Positions 15,086 through 23,609 of a stretch of DNA of 35,009 nt are shown one piece after another. The first letter of the stretch is position 1; every line of letters begins with the position of its first letter. This stretch comes from an uncultured Silvanigrella sp. (GTDB taxonomy: Bacteria; Bdellovibrionota_B; Oligoflexia; Silvanigrellales; Silvanigrellaceae). A program made the translations under genes and the position numbers. The notes beneath the pieces were generated by a model. The model did not search any database. It was not told the DNA's origin and worked only from the letters and a program-made list of their open reading frames with translations. Location: positions 1 through 35,009 of the forward strand of contig CAIZJW010000256.1 of NCBI GenBank assembly GCA_903933385.1, written 5' to 3'.

Positions 15086-16144
15086 ATGGAATTACTAAAC
15101 TACAACATCTACTCACATGCCGATGCTGATGGCGGCATAGCGTCCGCTATTTTTGCTCGGTATTTGAAGCAGATCTCAGGAAATTTGAGAACCGAGATTT
15201 CGGTTCATCCAGTGAATCACGGCCCTGATCAACAAGACTGGACCCTGACTGAACTTAAATATCCTTGCGCTATTCTCGATTTCTCCCTGCATCCATCCTT
15301 TCTTACAGAAAAGTTCTTCTCGATTGCGGGTGAAAGTGTAGAGTCTAAAAATAATCCGCTCGGATGCTACTGGATTGACCATCATCCCACGGGAGCAGGA
15401 GTTCCATTTCTGACTCCTGAAAATTGCCAGCAATATCTCACACACGTGAAAAGCCTGTGGGATGTGACGGCCACCAGCACTCCTGGTCTCATGCGCAAGC
15501 ATCACAAGACCCTTGGAATACCTCGTGAACTCATTGAAGAGTATGAGGAGTTAATTGATCAAGCCGAAATTATTGATGCCGCGATGTTCGCCAATGCACA
15601 ATCAGCTCACGATTTTTCGAGCAATTCGGTTAAACTTCAGACTCTTTTTAGTTCATCACATCCCTCGATTGATCGCGTTGCTCTCTATAGAAACTTGGTA
15701 AAGCAACTTATTATTTCACCGCGCATCGAAGATTTGATGAACTCTGACCCTATCTACTCTGCGCTGATCGAACACGAACAAAACCTCGTGTTGCAGCAAC
15801 GACAGGTTTATGCGGACAAAACCGTAGTTGATCAAAAAATAGCGCTGAGCAATTTCATGAATTGGCCCGCCGATGAACAATTTCCCGGCATGGGAAGATT
15901 CATCCCGTACCTCCTCTATCCGGAGATACTCTACGCAATTCATATACAACCCAACAAATCAGGAATTTCTTCCATTTCTTGTGGGATCAACCCCTGGAAC
16001 AAGCCCAAAAAAGGGGACAAGCACCTCGGCAATTACTTTGCAACCCATTTTGGCGGCGGGGGTCACGCATTTGTTGCAGGCGGAAGGATAACCACACGAG
16101 AAAGCCACAAAATCGATGAACTTGTAAATTTTCTCAAAAATTAG
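15086..16144 (+). CDS. DHH/DHHA1-family phosphoesterase
   Basis: 352 residues. The family holds Mn-dependent phosphodiesterases and phosphatases (NrnA-like nanoRNases, pAp phosphatases, RecJ-like nucleases). Ligand motifs are present in order: SHADADG (H11, D13, D15), ILDFS (D65), and the name-giving D98-H99-H100 followed by PTG. The C-terminal DHHA1 substrate-binding motif is HFGGGGHAFVAGG at about 321-333. The middle section (about 130-300) differs from standard NrnA. I therefore do not assign a substrate. GGAG lies five bases before the ATG at 15086. It follows the pseudoprotease gene by 35 bases and is probably cotranscribed. Cytosolic. Confidence 0.82.
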   Translation: MELLNYNIYSHADADGGIASAIFARYLKQISGNLRTEISVHPVNHGPDQQDWTLTELKYPCAILDFSLHPSFLTEKFFSIAGESVESKNNPLGCYWIDHHPTGAGVPFLTPENCQQYLTHVKSLWDVTATSTPGLMRKHHKTLGIPRELIEEYEELIDQAEIIDAAMFANAQSAHDFSSNSVKLQTLFSSSHPSIDRVALYRNLVKQLIISPRIEDLMNSDPIYSALIEHEQNLVLQQRQVYADKTVVDQKIALSNFMNWPADEQFPGMGRFIPYLLYPEILYAIHIQPNKSGISSISCGINPWNKPKKGDKHLGNYFATHFGGGGHAFVAGGRITTRESHKIDELVNFLKN

Positions 16145-16149
16145 AATCG

Positions 16150-16178
16150 TTGTTACCTTGCACAACTACCGATAGAAT
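16150..16178 (+). promoter_or_regulatory. Promoter of the beta-oxidation pair
   Basis: TTGTTA (16150-16155), 17 bp, TAGAAT (16173-16178), followed around the start site by a short inverted repeat TTGG/CCAA (16180-16190) that could be an operator half-site pair. The -35 is only moderate. Confidence 0.45.
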
Positions 16179-16212
16179 TTTGGGGTCCAACTAACACATC
16201 GTGAGGACTCCA

Positions 16213-18585
16213 ATGGAACAGCCCTTCCTTTTCAGAAAAGTTGCCGTACTGGGTGCCGGCGTCATGGGAGCTCAAATCGCTGCCCATCTCGCCAATGCAA
16301 GCGTTGAAGTCATTTTGTTCGATCTTCCAGCGAAGGACGGCGACAAAAATGCGATCGCCCTGAAGGCGATTGCAGGGATGCAAAAGCTCGAACCAACGCC
16401 TTTTTCAGTTAAGTCAAAAGCAAGCGAAATTGCGGTTGCCAACTATGAAACAGATTTGGCGAAGCTCAAAGATTGCGATCTGATCATTGAAGCCATCTCG
16501 GAGCGGATTGACTGGAAATCAGATCTTTACAAGAAAGTTGGACCTCACATTTCAGCTGATGCCATTTTTGCAACCAACACCTCAGGGTTGAGTCTCAAAA
16601 CACTGAGTGAACATTTACCCGAACACCTAAAGAAGAGATTCTGCGGTGTGCACTTCTTTAATCCACCACGCTACATGGCTCTTGTGGAAATCATTCCCGG
16701 ACCAACCACAGAGCTCGCAGCAATGGACAACCTCGAGTCATTTCTAACAACGACTCTTGGCAAAAGTGTAGTGCGTGCAAAAGACACCCCTAACTTCATT
16801 GCAAATCGCATTGGTGTTTTCTCAATGCTGGCAACACTTCATCACGCCGAGAAATTCAAATTGGGCTGCGATGAAGTTGATGCATTGACCGGACCAGGTA
16901 TCGGACGCGCAAAAAGTGCTACCTACAGAACTGCTGATGTCGTAGGTCTCGATACCTTTGCCCACGTTGTTAAAACCATGTCGGACACCCTTCCAGACGA
17001 CGCTTGGCGTTCGATTTTTTCACTGCCAGATTGGTTCAAAGGGCTCATTGAAAAAGGGGCACACGGCCAAAAAACAGGGGCTGGGGTTTACAAGAAGGTT
17101 GGCAAGGACATCATGGTATTTGATCCTTCCAAAGGCGATTACCGACCTTCGGCTGGCTCCGTGGCAGCAGAAGTTGAACCGATTCTCAAAATAAGAAATC
17201 CAGCCGAGCGGATGACAAAATTGCGCGAATGCAAACATCCACAAGCACAATTCCTCTGGGCTATTTTTCGAGACCTTTTCCACTATTGCGCTGTGCAATC
17301 TGAAAGCATTTGCCACAATCTCCGCGACCTAGACTTCGCCGTTCGATGGGGATTCGGTTGGACCGCTGGACCATTTGAAACCTGGCAGCTCTCAGGATGG
17401 CAACAGGTGAGCAGCTGGATTCAAGAAGACATTGCCTCAGGAAATACAATTGCAAAAACTCCCTTGCCTGCTTGGGCCACAGAACCAGGACGATTGGGAG
17501 TTCATAGCAACGAAGGTTCATGGTCACCTTCGCAAAAAATCATTGCACCTCGTCCCAAGAGTGCATTGCATGCCAGACAAATTTTTCCTGAACGACTGGT
17601 GGGTGAAACTGTCGAATACGGAAAAACATTATGGGAAAATGAAGGTGTGCGCGTTTGGACTACGGGCGACGACATTGGGATAATGTCATTCAAAAGCAAG
17701 ATGCACGCCATTGGACAGGAAGTTCTTGATGGAGTCATTCAGGGAGTTGCCTTTGCAGAAAATAATCTGCGCGGACTCGTGATTTGGCAACCAGAACAAC
17801 CCTTCAGCGCGGGCGCAAATCTTGCACAAGTCAGTGAAATGCTTGTTGCCAAGAATTATACCGCCGCTGAAGCAATGGTGAAAAAATTCCAAGATGCTTC
17901 ACAAGCGATCAAGTATTCAATGATCCCCACCGTTGCAGCTGTGAGTGGTTTAGCACTTGGTGGCGGATGTGAATTTGTAATGCACTCGTCGAAAGCCGTG
18001 GTGGCGTTGGAAACTTACATGGGCCTGGTTGAAGCTGGTGTTGGTTTGATCCCTGCCGGAGGCGGATGCAAAGAACTCGCTTTGCGCGCCGCTCAGGCTG
18101 CACGCGGCGGAAATATTTTTCACTTCATCAAGCAAGCATTCGAAACCATTGCAATGGCGCAAGTTTCGCGCAGCGGGGAACACGCTCGCGAGCTCGGATT
18201 ACTCCGAACAACTGACATGGTTGTATTCAATGCCAATGAGCTTCTCTACATCGCAAAACAACAAGCAAAGGCAATGAGTGAGTCGGGATATCGTCCGCCG
18301 CTGCGCCCTCGCGAAATCCAGGTTGTCGGAAAGGGCGGAATAGCAACTCTCAAAATGATTATTGCCAACATGCTCGAGGGTGGCTTTATCAGCGCACATG
18401 ACGCGGCGATTGCTGAGCGAACCGCAACAGTGATCTGTGGCGGGCATGTCGATGGCGGAACAACTGTGAGCGAGGAATGGCTTCTTGAGCTTGAGCGTAG
18501 CCTGTTCGTTGAACTTCTCAAAACTGAGAAAACACTCGCACGGATCGACTACATGCTCAAAAACGGAAAACCTTTGCGCAACTGA
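16213..18585 (+). CDS. 3-hydroxyacyl-CoA dehydrogenase / enoyl-CoA hydratase, FadN-type order
   Basis: 790 residues. It should hydrate enoyl-CoA and oxidise 3-hydroxyacyl-CoA in fatty-acid beta-oxidation. The dehydrogenase comes first: an NAD-binding GAGVMG at residues 14-19, then the catalytic GVHFFNPPRYMALVEI (H147, E159), then the C-terminal dehydrogenase domains to about residue 420. The hydratase/isomerase domain follows (about 480-700), with the oxyanion-hole FSAGANL and GLALGGGCEF and the catalytic-region GLVEAGVGLIPAGGG. This order is that of Bacillus FadN, the reverse of E. coli FadB. GAGG six bases before the ATG at 16213 fixes the start; a GTG at 16201 overlaps that site. It is followed by the thiolase gene 30 bases on. 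Confidence 0.93.
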   Translation: MEQPFLFRKVAVLGAGVMGAQIAAHLANASVEVILFDLPAKDGDKNAIALKAIAGMQKLEPTPFSVKSKASEIAVANYETDLAKLKDCDLIIEAISERIDWKSDLYKKVGPHISADAIFATNTSGLSLKTLSEHLPEHLKKRFCGVHFFNPPRYMALVEIIPGPTTELAAMDNLESFLTTTLGKSVVRAKDTPNFIANRIGVFSMLATLHHAEKFKLGCDEVDALTGPGIGRAKSATYRTADVVGLDTFAHVVKTMSDTLPDDAWRSIFSLPDWFKGLIEKGAHGQKTGAGVYKKVGKDIMVFDPSKGDYRPSAGSVAAEVEPILKIRNPAERMTKLRECKHPQAQFLWAIFRDLFHYCAVQSESICHNLRDLDFAVRWGFGWTAGPFETWQLSGWQQVSSWIQEDIASGNTIAKTPLPAWATEPGRLGVHSNEGSWSPSQKIIAPRPKSALHARQIFPERLVGETVEYGKTLWENEGVRVWTTGDDIGIMSFKSKMHAIGQEVLDGVIQGVAFAENNLRGLVIWQPEQPFSAGANLAQVSEMLVAKNYTAAEAMVKKFQDASQAIKYSMIPTVAAVSGLALGGGCEFVMHSSKAVVALETYMGLVEAGVGLIPAGGGCKELALRAAQAARGGNIFHFIKQAFETIAMAQVSRSGEHARELGLLRTTDMVVFNANELLYIAKQQAKAMSESGYRPPLRPREIQVVGKGGIATLKMIIANMLEGGFISAHDAAIAERTATVICGGHVDGGTTVSEEWLLELERSLFVELLKTEKTLARIDYMLKNGKPLRN

Positions 18586-18615
18586 AATCGCGCATCATTG
18601 ATGAGGAATAATTTC

Positions 18616-19815
18616 ATGACAAAAAACACACGCGACGCATACATAGTTTCAGCTTTACGCACCCCTGTTGGCAAAGCTCCCCGCGGGGCTTTGCGCAATG
18701 CACGCCCCGACGATCTTTTGGCATTAGTGCTTAAGTCGGTTGTTGGTTCAGTTCCAGGACTTAATCTGCAGGAAATTGGCGACGTCGTTGTTGGCTGTGC
18801 CATGCCAGAAGCAGAACAAGGAATGAATATTGCTCGTATCGGACTGTTGCTCGCTGGGTTGCCTCACACGGTTCCAGGGATCACTGTGAATCGGTTTTGT
18901 TCTTCAGGCCTTCAGGCGATTGCTTATGCTGCTGACAAAATCCGACTTGGCGAGGCCGATGTAATGATCGCAGCCGGCACAGAAAGTATGAGCCTCATCC
19001 CGATGATGGGACACAAGGTCGTGATGAATCCAAAAGTCTTTGAGAGCAACGAAAACCTAGGAATTGCATACGGGATGGGAATCACTGCAGAGCGCGTTGC
19101 GAATCAGTGGAAAATTTCTCGGGAGGCACAAGACGCCTTTGCTCTTGAGAGCCATCGCCGTGCTGCAGCTGGTTGGCAAAATGGTGAGTTCAGCCAGGAG
19201 ATTGTGCCTGTTGATGTGGAAGATAGCATCTTCGATTCAACGGCAATGCGAATTAAAAACACCCACACGATTTTCAACCGAGATGAGGGTCCACGCGCCG
19301 ACTCATCGATTGAATCACTTGCCAAACTCAAGCCTGTCTTTTCTGTAAAGGGGAGTGTCACAGCGGGAAATAGCTCACAAATGTCGGATGGAGCTGCTGC
19401 AGTTCTGCTCATGAGCGAAGAAGCTCTCAAACGCTACAATGCAACTCCGATGGCAAGATTTGTATCGTATGCAATTGCGGGCGTGCCGCCTGACATCATG
19501 GGAATTGGGCCAAAAGAAGCCATTCCGCGCGCCCTCAAAATGGCAGGCATGAGCCAAAATCAGCTCGACTGGATTGAGTTGAACGAAGCGTTCGCCGCAC
19601 AAAGCTTGGCTGTCATGAACGACCTCAGCCTCGATCCAGCGAAAGTGAATCCATTGGGTGGAGCAATTGCACTTGGACACCCTCTTGGAGCCACAGGTGC
19701 CATCCGCATGGCAACTCTTGCGCACGGTCTTCGTCGGCGCAAGCTCAAATACGGGATGATCACCATGTGTATCGGAACCGGGATGGGCGCCGCTGGTATT
19801 TTTGAGGCACTTTGA
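18616..19815 (+). CDS. fadA: Acetyl-CoA C-acyltransferase (thiolase), FadA type
   Basis: 399 residues. It performs the final thiolytic cleavage of 3-ketoacyl-CoA. The catalytic set is complete: nucleophile C95 in NRFCSSGLQ, H355 in ALGHPLGATGA, and C385 in CIGTGMGAAG. The motif SNE-type ELNEAFAAQSLAVM lies just before the His. Length is typical (about 390-400). The ATG at 18616 has AGG nine bases upstream; earlier ATG and TTG codons in the same frame are less well placed. It forms an operon with the multifunctional dehydrogenase/hydratase gene just upstream, the normal complex partner. An acyl-CoA dehydrogenase gene is not in the window. Confidence 0.95.
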   Translation: MTKNTRDAYIVSALRTPVGKAPRGALRNARPDDLLALVLKSVVGSVPGLNLQEIGDVVVGCAMPEAEQGMNIARIGLLLAGLPHTVPGITVNRFCSSGLQAIAYAADKIRLGEADVMIAAGTESMSLIPMMGHKVVMNPKVFESNENLGIAYGMGITAERVANQWKISREAQDAFALESHRRAAAGWQNGEFSQEIVPVDVEDSIFDSTAMRIKNTHTIFNRDEGPRADSSIESLAKLKPVFSVKGSVTAGNSSQMSDGAAAVLLMSEEALKRYNATPMARFVSYAIAGVPPDIMGIGPKEAIPRALKMAGMSQNQLDWIELNEAFAAQSLAVMNDLSLDPAKVNPLGGAIALGHPLGATGAIRMATLAHGLRRRKLKYGMITMCIGTGMGAAGIFEAL

Positions 19816-19848
19816 TTCTTTGCTCTCAGGCAGGCAATTGAGGGGGAC

Positions 19849-19876
19849 TTGGCAACCGTACCACCTCGTTTATATT
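19849..19876 (+). promoter_or_regulatory. Sigma70-type promoter of htrA
   Basis: TTGGCA (19849-19854), 16 bp, TATATT (19871-19876). The leader to the htrA ATG is about 80 bases and holds a strong hairpin. I see no match to a sigma-E style promoter (GAACTT-16-TCTGA). Confidence 0.6.
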
Positions 19877-19888
19877 GTGTGTTTGTCG

Positions 19889-19929
19889 ACTCCCGCAGGC
19901 CATGAGTGCCTTGGGAGTTGTTGTTTTGG
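19889..19929 (+). promoter_or_regulatory. Two-step hairpin with T-rich tail in the htrA leader
   Basis: ACTCCC pairs with GGGAGT (19889-19894 and 19913-19918), with an inner AGGC/GCCT stem (19897-19900 and 19908-19911) and a seven-base loop. A T-rich run (TGTTGTTTTGG) follows. It lies downstream of the promoter and upstream of the gene, so it could act as an attenuator or a thermosensor, or stop leftover fadA transcripts. Confidence 0.55.
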
Positions 19930-19962
19930 ATCACAAAATGTTTAGATGAAACAGGTGCGCCT

Positions 19963-21552
19963 ATGAATTTCAATTTCGTTGGTTTTGTTAAGTCGGGAAC
20001 AAAGCGTATTTTCGTCGCTGCACTTGCTTTGAGTGCCATTTTCGGAGTTGTCTCTGGAGGAATTTTATTTTTTACCCCCGAACAACTCGATAACGTCAAA
20101 GATTCCTTCGTCGCCATGGGTTCAAGGGGATACAAACTCCCAGACACATCCCCAATTCCCCACAGCTCGGACGCGGAAATCAAAACACTTAAAACCTTCT
20201 CGAAGGTTTTCGTAAATTTGGCTAAACAAAGCCGACCAGCTCTCGTTTTCATCAAAACAAAAAGAGAAGTTCAGTCGAGGGGAAGAGGCGGTTTTCCATT
20301 CCCTGACGACTTCTTCTTTCCTTTTCTTCCACCGGGAGGAGGCGGAGGACGTGAGCGCGGCATGCAGGAAGCCGCAGGTTCTGGATTCATTGTCGATCTA
20401 AAATCGGGATACGTTCTAACCAACAATCACGTTGTCCAAGAAGCGACCGACATCACCGTTCAAACCTTTGATGATCGCAAATTCAAAGCCAAGCTTATAG
20501 GCAGTGAACCCTCGGTAGATGTTGCCGTTCTGAAAATGGAGAATTTCAGTTCCGGCTCTCTCAAACAATTAGGTCTTGCTGATTCGGATGTTGTTGAAGT
20601 TGGAGATTGGGTTGTTGCGCTAGGTGCGCCGTTTTCTCTCCCACAAACTCTCACCGTTGGGGTTGTGAGTGCACTTGGCCGTGGCGGTGTTTTGGGTGGT
20701 GGCGCAATTGAAGATTTCATTCAAACTGACGCAGCAATCAACCCTGGTAACTCAGGCGGACCGCTGCTGAACCTTGATGGAAAAGTGATTGGAATCAACA
20801 CGGCCATCAGCTCACCCACCGGAAGTTCTGCGGGAATTGGCTTTGCAGTTCCTGCGAATATGGCTCGCCTTGCATCAGAGATGCTCATCAATGAAGGACG
20901 CGTCACCCGAGGATTTTTGGGAATTGACGGCCGTGATTTCGGGGAATTGAGTCCTGATGTTCTCAAAGAGTTGAAGCTCACTGAAGATAGCCAAGGAACT
21001 ATGATAGTCGGTGTTGTGAAGGGAAGTCCTGCAGAAAAGGCTGAACTGAAACCATACGATGTTATCCAAACTTTGAACGGCGGTGCGATTTCAAGCTTTG
21101 CACAACTGCGCACACGTCTCGCTTTCACGAAACCCGGAACAGAAGTTAAATTGGGGATTCTGCGAGACGGCAAGCAGATCGACATCAAAGTTAAAATTGG
21201 CCAATTCAGCCCTGAAGTTGCGCAACGAGATGCTGACAGCGACGGCGATTCAGCGAGCGGCGTTGCGGGTGAATTTGGTTTAGTTCTCAAAAATTTGTCA
21301 GCCGAATTGCGTAAACAGTTAGGCATTCGATCAACACAAGGTGTCCTCGTTTCAGCTGTTGCGGACGATAGCTATGCCGCATTTGCTGGTCTGCGCCGGG
21401 GCGATGTCATCACAGAAATAAACAGAAAAGCAGTAAAGAACATCAAGGACGTCGAAGTTGCACTCAAGGTGTCGAAAGATAAACCTCGAGATCTTTTGTT
21501 CTTGATTGAGCGTAATGGACGAAATCAACTGGTTGTGCTGCGTCAGCGCTAA
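19963..21552 (+). CDS. HtrA/Deg-family serine protease with two PDZ domains
   Basis: 529 residues. A periplasmic quality-control protease. A membrane anchor or uncleaved signal is visible at residues about 15-37. The catalytic triad is intact: H156 in TNNHVV, D186 in DVAVLKM, and S264 in NPGNSGGPLL. A Gly/Phe/Pro-rich insertion (about 105-132) stands where DegP has its LA loop. PDZ1 covers about 310-400 (TRGFLGIDGRDF and SPAEKAELKPYDVI) and PDZ2 about 440-529 (GVLVSAVADDSYAAFAGLRR). The ATG at 19963 is preceded by AGGTG. It is the first gene of a likely three-gene unit. DegP/DegQ/DegS cannot be separated by eye; two PDZ domains argue for DegP/DegQ. Confidence 0.94.
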   Translation: MNFNFVGFVKSGTKRIFVAALALSAIFGVVSGGILFFTPEQLDNVKDSFVAMGSRGYKLPDTSPIPHSSDAEIKTLKTFSKVFVNLAKQSRPALVFIKTKREVQSRGRGGFPFPDDFFFPFLPPGGGGGRERGMQEAAGSGFIVDLKSGYVLTNNHVVQEATDITVQTFDDRKFKAKLIGSEPSVDVAVLKMENFSSGSLKQLGLADSDVVEVGDWVVALGAPFSLPQTLTVGVVSALGRGGVLGGGAIEDFIQTDAAINPGNSGGPLLNLDGKVIGINTAISSPTGSSAGIGFAVPANMARLASEMLINEGRVTRGFLGIDGRDFGELSPDVLKELKLTEDSQGTMIVGVVKGSPAEKAELKPYDVIQTLNGGAISSFAQLRTRLAFTKPGTEVKLGILRDGKQIDIKVKIGQFSPEVAQRDADSDGDSASGVAGEFGLVLKNLSAELRKQLGIRSTQGVLVSAVADDSYAAFAGLRRGDVITEINRKAVKNIKDVEVALKVSKDKPRDLLFLIERNGRNQLVVLRQR

Positions 21553-21568
21553 ATGAATCGGGGCTTGA

Positions 21569-22609
21569 ATGAGCGATTTATCCGTCCGCAGGACCTCTGC
21601 ATCTGTGCAGATCATTGGCATCCATGTGGGCGGTTTTTCGACTCACAAAACCTCGCTCGTCAGAGCTAGATGTGTTCTTAAAGAATTCCAATCTGGCATT
21701 GGTGACTCACAACTTCACCGGGTTATTTGTTCACGGTTGCAGCAGTCGATGACAGAGCTCCCGCTCGCTTCACCAGGCAGTCATTTTGATAACGACTCAC
21801 CTCATCAATTGAATTCGCCATTGTTTTGGGAAGCATTTTCCTCTGAACTCGGACCCGTTCCACAAGCTGACTCCGACACGCAACTGATGCAAACCATCTC
21901 CGATTTGGGTGGTGCGCAGATTTTTTGTCTTGATGCCCCAATCACTTTTCCGAGCTGTACTTCATGCGTGCGACGGTGCCCTGGGGTTCCAATGTGTCCT
22001 GAGCCTGCAGTTCAAGGACTCATGAAACTTTGGGACGAGGACAAACAAAGCGAAGAAAAACGTCCACGCATGCCAATGCCACACACTGAAAGATACTTTG
22101 AAGCCTATGCACGCAGGCGATATGAGCATGCGAGCTTCAGCGGAACGATGGACATTGAGAGTGCGCTTTCAAGCAACAAAGCCCCGCTTTCAGCGCGTGC
22201 GCATCACCTCGCTCAACGCATTCATCAAAACTTTCCGAATGCAATTGTGGTTGAAACACACCCATGGCTTGCTGCGGTGGGCTGGGCGCTTCACGCTGGC
22301 TATAGGCTGAGTCACATTGCTGAACTTCGTCAGCCTGACGCAGGGCGCGTTTCTCGCGCAGGACTCCTGAAAAAACTGGAAATGCAGAGAGTGGCCTTGC
22401 GTTCGCCAACATTCATTGAAGATCTTTTTGTTGAATTAAGTGAGCACGTCGAGATATTTGCTGCAAGCATGGCAGCATTGAGTGCATGGGGACTTCTCAA
22501 TGGCCTTTGCGATATCCAGCCATCGTTCATTCAACAGGGTCAAGACGATCCTTTGAAAGGCTGGGCACTCGTCCCCCGAGAGTTGGCAACATATGGATGG
22601 GGTCACTGA
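21569..22609 (+). CDS. DUF429-like protein (predicted RNase H-fold), cysteine-rich
   Basis: 346 residues, no signal peptide. The layout resembles DUF429 predicted nucleases. An N-terminal beta hairpin (IIGIHVGGFSTHKTSLV) comes first. A central strand FCLDAPITFP carries an acidic residue and proline. PLSARAHHLAQRI and VVETHPW follow, and the C-terminal helix is EIFAASMAALSAW. A cysteine cluster CTSCVRRCPGVPMC (near residues 131-145) could bind metal. The usual C-terminal aspartate of the fold is not obvious, and the first strand has H rather than D, so activity is doubtful. It starts 16 bases after htrA. Its last 17 bases overlap the next gene. The DUF429 link is from memory of motifs only. 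Confidence 0.5.
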   Translation: MSDLSVRRTSASVQIIGIHVGGFSTHKTSLVRARCVLKEFQSGIGDSQLHRVICSRLQQSMTELPLASPGSHFDNDSPHQLNSPLFWEAFSSELGPVPQADSDTQLMQTISDLGGAQIFCLDAPITFPSCTSCVRRCPGVPMCPEPAVQGLMKLWDEDKQSEEKRPRMPMPHTERYFEAYARRRYEHASFSGTMDIESALSSNKAPLSARAHHLAQRIHQNFPNAIVVETHPWLAAVGWALHAGYRLSHIAELRQPDAGRVSRAGLLKKLEMQRVALRSPTFIEDLFVELSEHVEIFAASMAALSAWGLLNGLCDIQPSFIQQGQDDPLKGWALVPRELATYGWGH

Positions 22610-22988
22610 AATAAAAGAAATCAGCGGCTGGATTCTTCCTGATGGTCACTGGCAACCGGCAGAAGAATGGTGGCACGTTTCTGCGCTTTATGATCTCAAG
22701 GAACAATTTCCGGTTCACTTTAGTGACAATCTTCAAGAGGCACTGAGTGGAGGCGACGAATCGAAAATACGCCGAGCTGCTTCCGAAGCTGGATTTGTAA
22801 AAATATCTCGCCAGCAGATGGATCTTATTTCATTGACCCTGCAACAACTGCGCACTCTCCAGAAACTCGTTGAACTCATCGATCCTGAGGCTGAGTTCAT
22901 GATTCTTCTTGAACACGGAAATCGTCAAAAAAACATAGCAGTGGGGAGACTTCTCAAATTGAAATCGGTCTCGCCACTGCTCGCTTGA
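22593..22988 (+). CDS. Small unknown protein overlapping the DUF429-like gene
   Basis: 131 residues, not recognised. It starts 17 bases before the upstream stop codon in another frame, which suggests translational coupling. The N-terminal part has a compact GWILPDGHWQPAEEWWH block (residues about 12-28), rich in tryptophan and acidic residues. The middle is helical (about 45-105), with a leucine-rich run LISLTLQQLRTLQKLVELID. There is no signal peptide, membrane span or cysteine. It is followed by secG on the opposite strand. A short TTTTAG/CTAAAA palindrome (22994-23006) sits in the gap. The Trp-rich head may be a small beta fold; I assign no function. Confidence 0.7.
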   Translation: MDGVTEIKEISGWILPDGHWQPAEEWWHVSALYDLKEQFPVHFSDNLQEALSGGDESKIRRAASEAGFVKISRQQMDLISLTLQQLRTLQKLVELIDPEAEFMILLEHGNRQKNIAVGRLLKLKSVSPLLA

Positions 22989-23019
22989 ATTCTTTTTAGA
23001 CTAAAATTTCGTGCTAAAA

Positions 23020-23490
23020 TCAGGGTGCGGGAGCAGGTGCAGGCGATGCAGCTGGCACGGGAACCACTGGAGCCTGAGACGCTTCGCCCGCAGGGGCAGC
23101 AGCAGGTGTGCTCACCGGAGTCACTGAACTCCCAGAGCCTTGCGCAGGCTCGGCAGCCGTAGCTGGAGTGCTCGCTGGCGAAACTGCTGGAACGGCTCCT
23201 GGAGTGGGAGTCGCTGAGAGCGCTGAATCGAGCTCGCGAGTGACACCGAACTTCTCATGGGTTTTAACCCATGCCAAAGCTGTTGAAAGGCCAAAGAACG
23301 CAGCTCCAAAGATCCAGGTGGCACGAACTATGAGCGCTACACCACCCGAAGCACCAAAGAACCCAGCTGAATTGCCTCCGCCGAACGCCGAGCCGATTCC
23401 GCCTTCGTTCCCATGCTGCAAAGCAACAATCAAAACGATGAGCACGACGCTCACAAAGATAAGCAATGCAGTAAGGAGACCGACAAGCAT
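23020..23490 (-). CDS. secG: Preprotein translocase subunit SecG with long Ala/Pro tail
   Basis: 156 residues. SecG is the small membrane subunit of the SecYEG channel. The core is typical: a first span LLTALLIFVSVVLIVLIVAL, then the diagnostic QHGNEGGIGSAFGGGNS and FFGASGG, then a second span near residues 57-76. After residue about 95 comes a tail of nearly 60 residues made almost only of Ala, Pro, Ser, Thr, Gly and Val, ending PAPAPAP. E. coli SecG is about 110 residues, so the tail is an extension. The ATG at 23490 gives the normal short N-terminus; the open frame 28 codons upstream is not family-like. Its own promoter lies upstream. Confidence 0.92.
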   Translation of the reverse strand: MLVGLLTALLIFVSVVLIVLIVALQHGNEGGIGSAFGGGNSAGFFGASGGVALIVRATWIFGAAFFGLSTALAWVKTHEKFGVTRELDSALSATPTPGAVPAVSPASTPATAAEPAQGSGSSVTPVSTPAAAPAGEASQAPVVPVPAASPAPAPAP

Positions 23491-23536
23491 ACGACCCAAC
23501 CCCCGAAAATACCGGAAACAAGACTCGAACTCCGAG

Positions 23537-23564
23537 CTATTACACAAAGCAACGGACAGCTCAA
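23537..23564 (-). promoter_or_regulatory. Promoter of secG
   Basis: Minus-strand TTGAGC (23559-23564), 16 bp, TAATAG (23537-23542), about 45 bases before the secG ATG. Confidence 0.45.
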
Positions 23565-23581
23565 GCTTACGCACCCTCCCC

Positions 23582-23609
23582 AGAGGGAAAACTTGAAGAT
23601 TTTCCCTTT
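23582..23609. repeat. Hairpin between secG and the DEAD-box gene
   Basis: AGAGGGAAAA and TTTTCCCTTT pair over ten positions (one G-U) with an eight-base loop. A 12-bp perfect palindrome GGCCAATTGGCC follows at 23651-23662. Both lie in the divergent gap upstream of the helicase ATG at 23703, so either could be in its 5' leader. Confidence 0.5.

Noticed and set aside
19560-20255. Open frame of 231 codons spanning the fadA end and htrA start on the minus strand
   Set aside because: It crosses two real genes and the htrA promoter and has no recognisable sequence.
20721-21326. Open frame of 201 codons opposite htrA
   Set aside because: Shadow of the htrA coding frame; Ser/Pro/Arg-biased translation with no domain.
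22994-23020. TTTTAG/CTAAAA palindrome and two CTAAAAT copies between the small gene and secG as a terminator
   Set aside because: The one-base loop cannot form a normal hairpin and there is no GC-rich stem.
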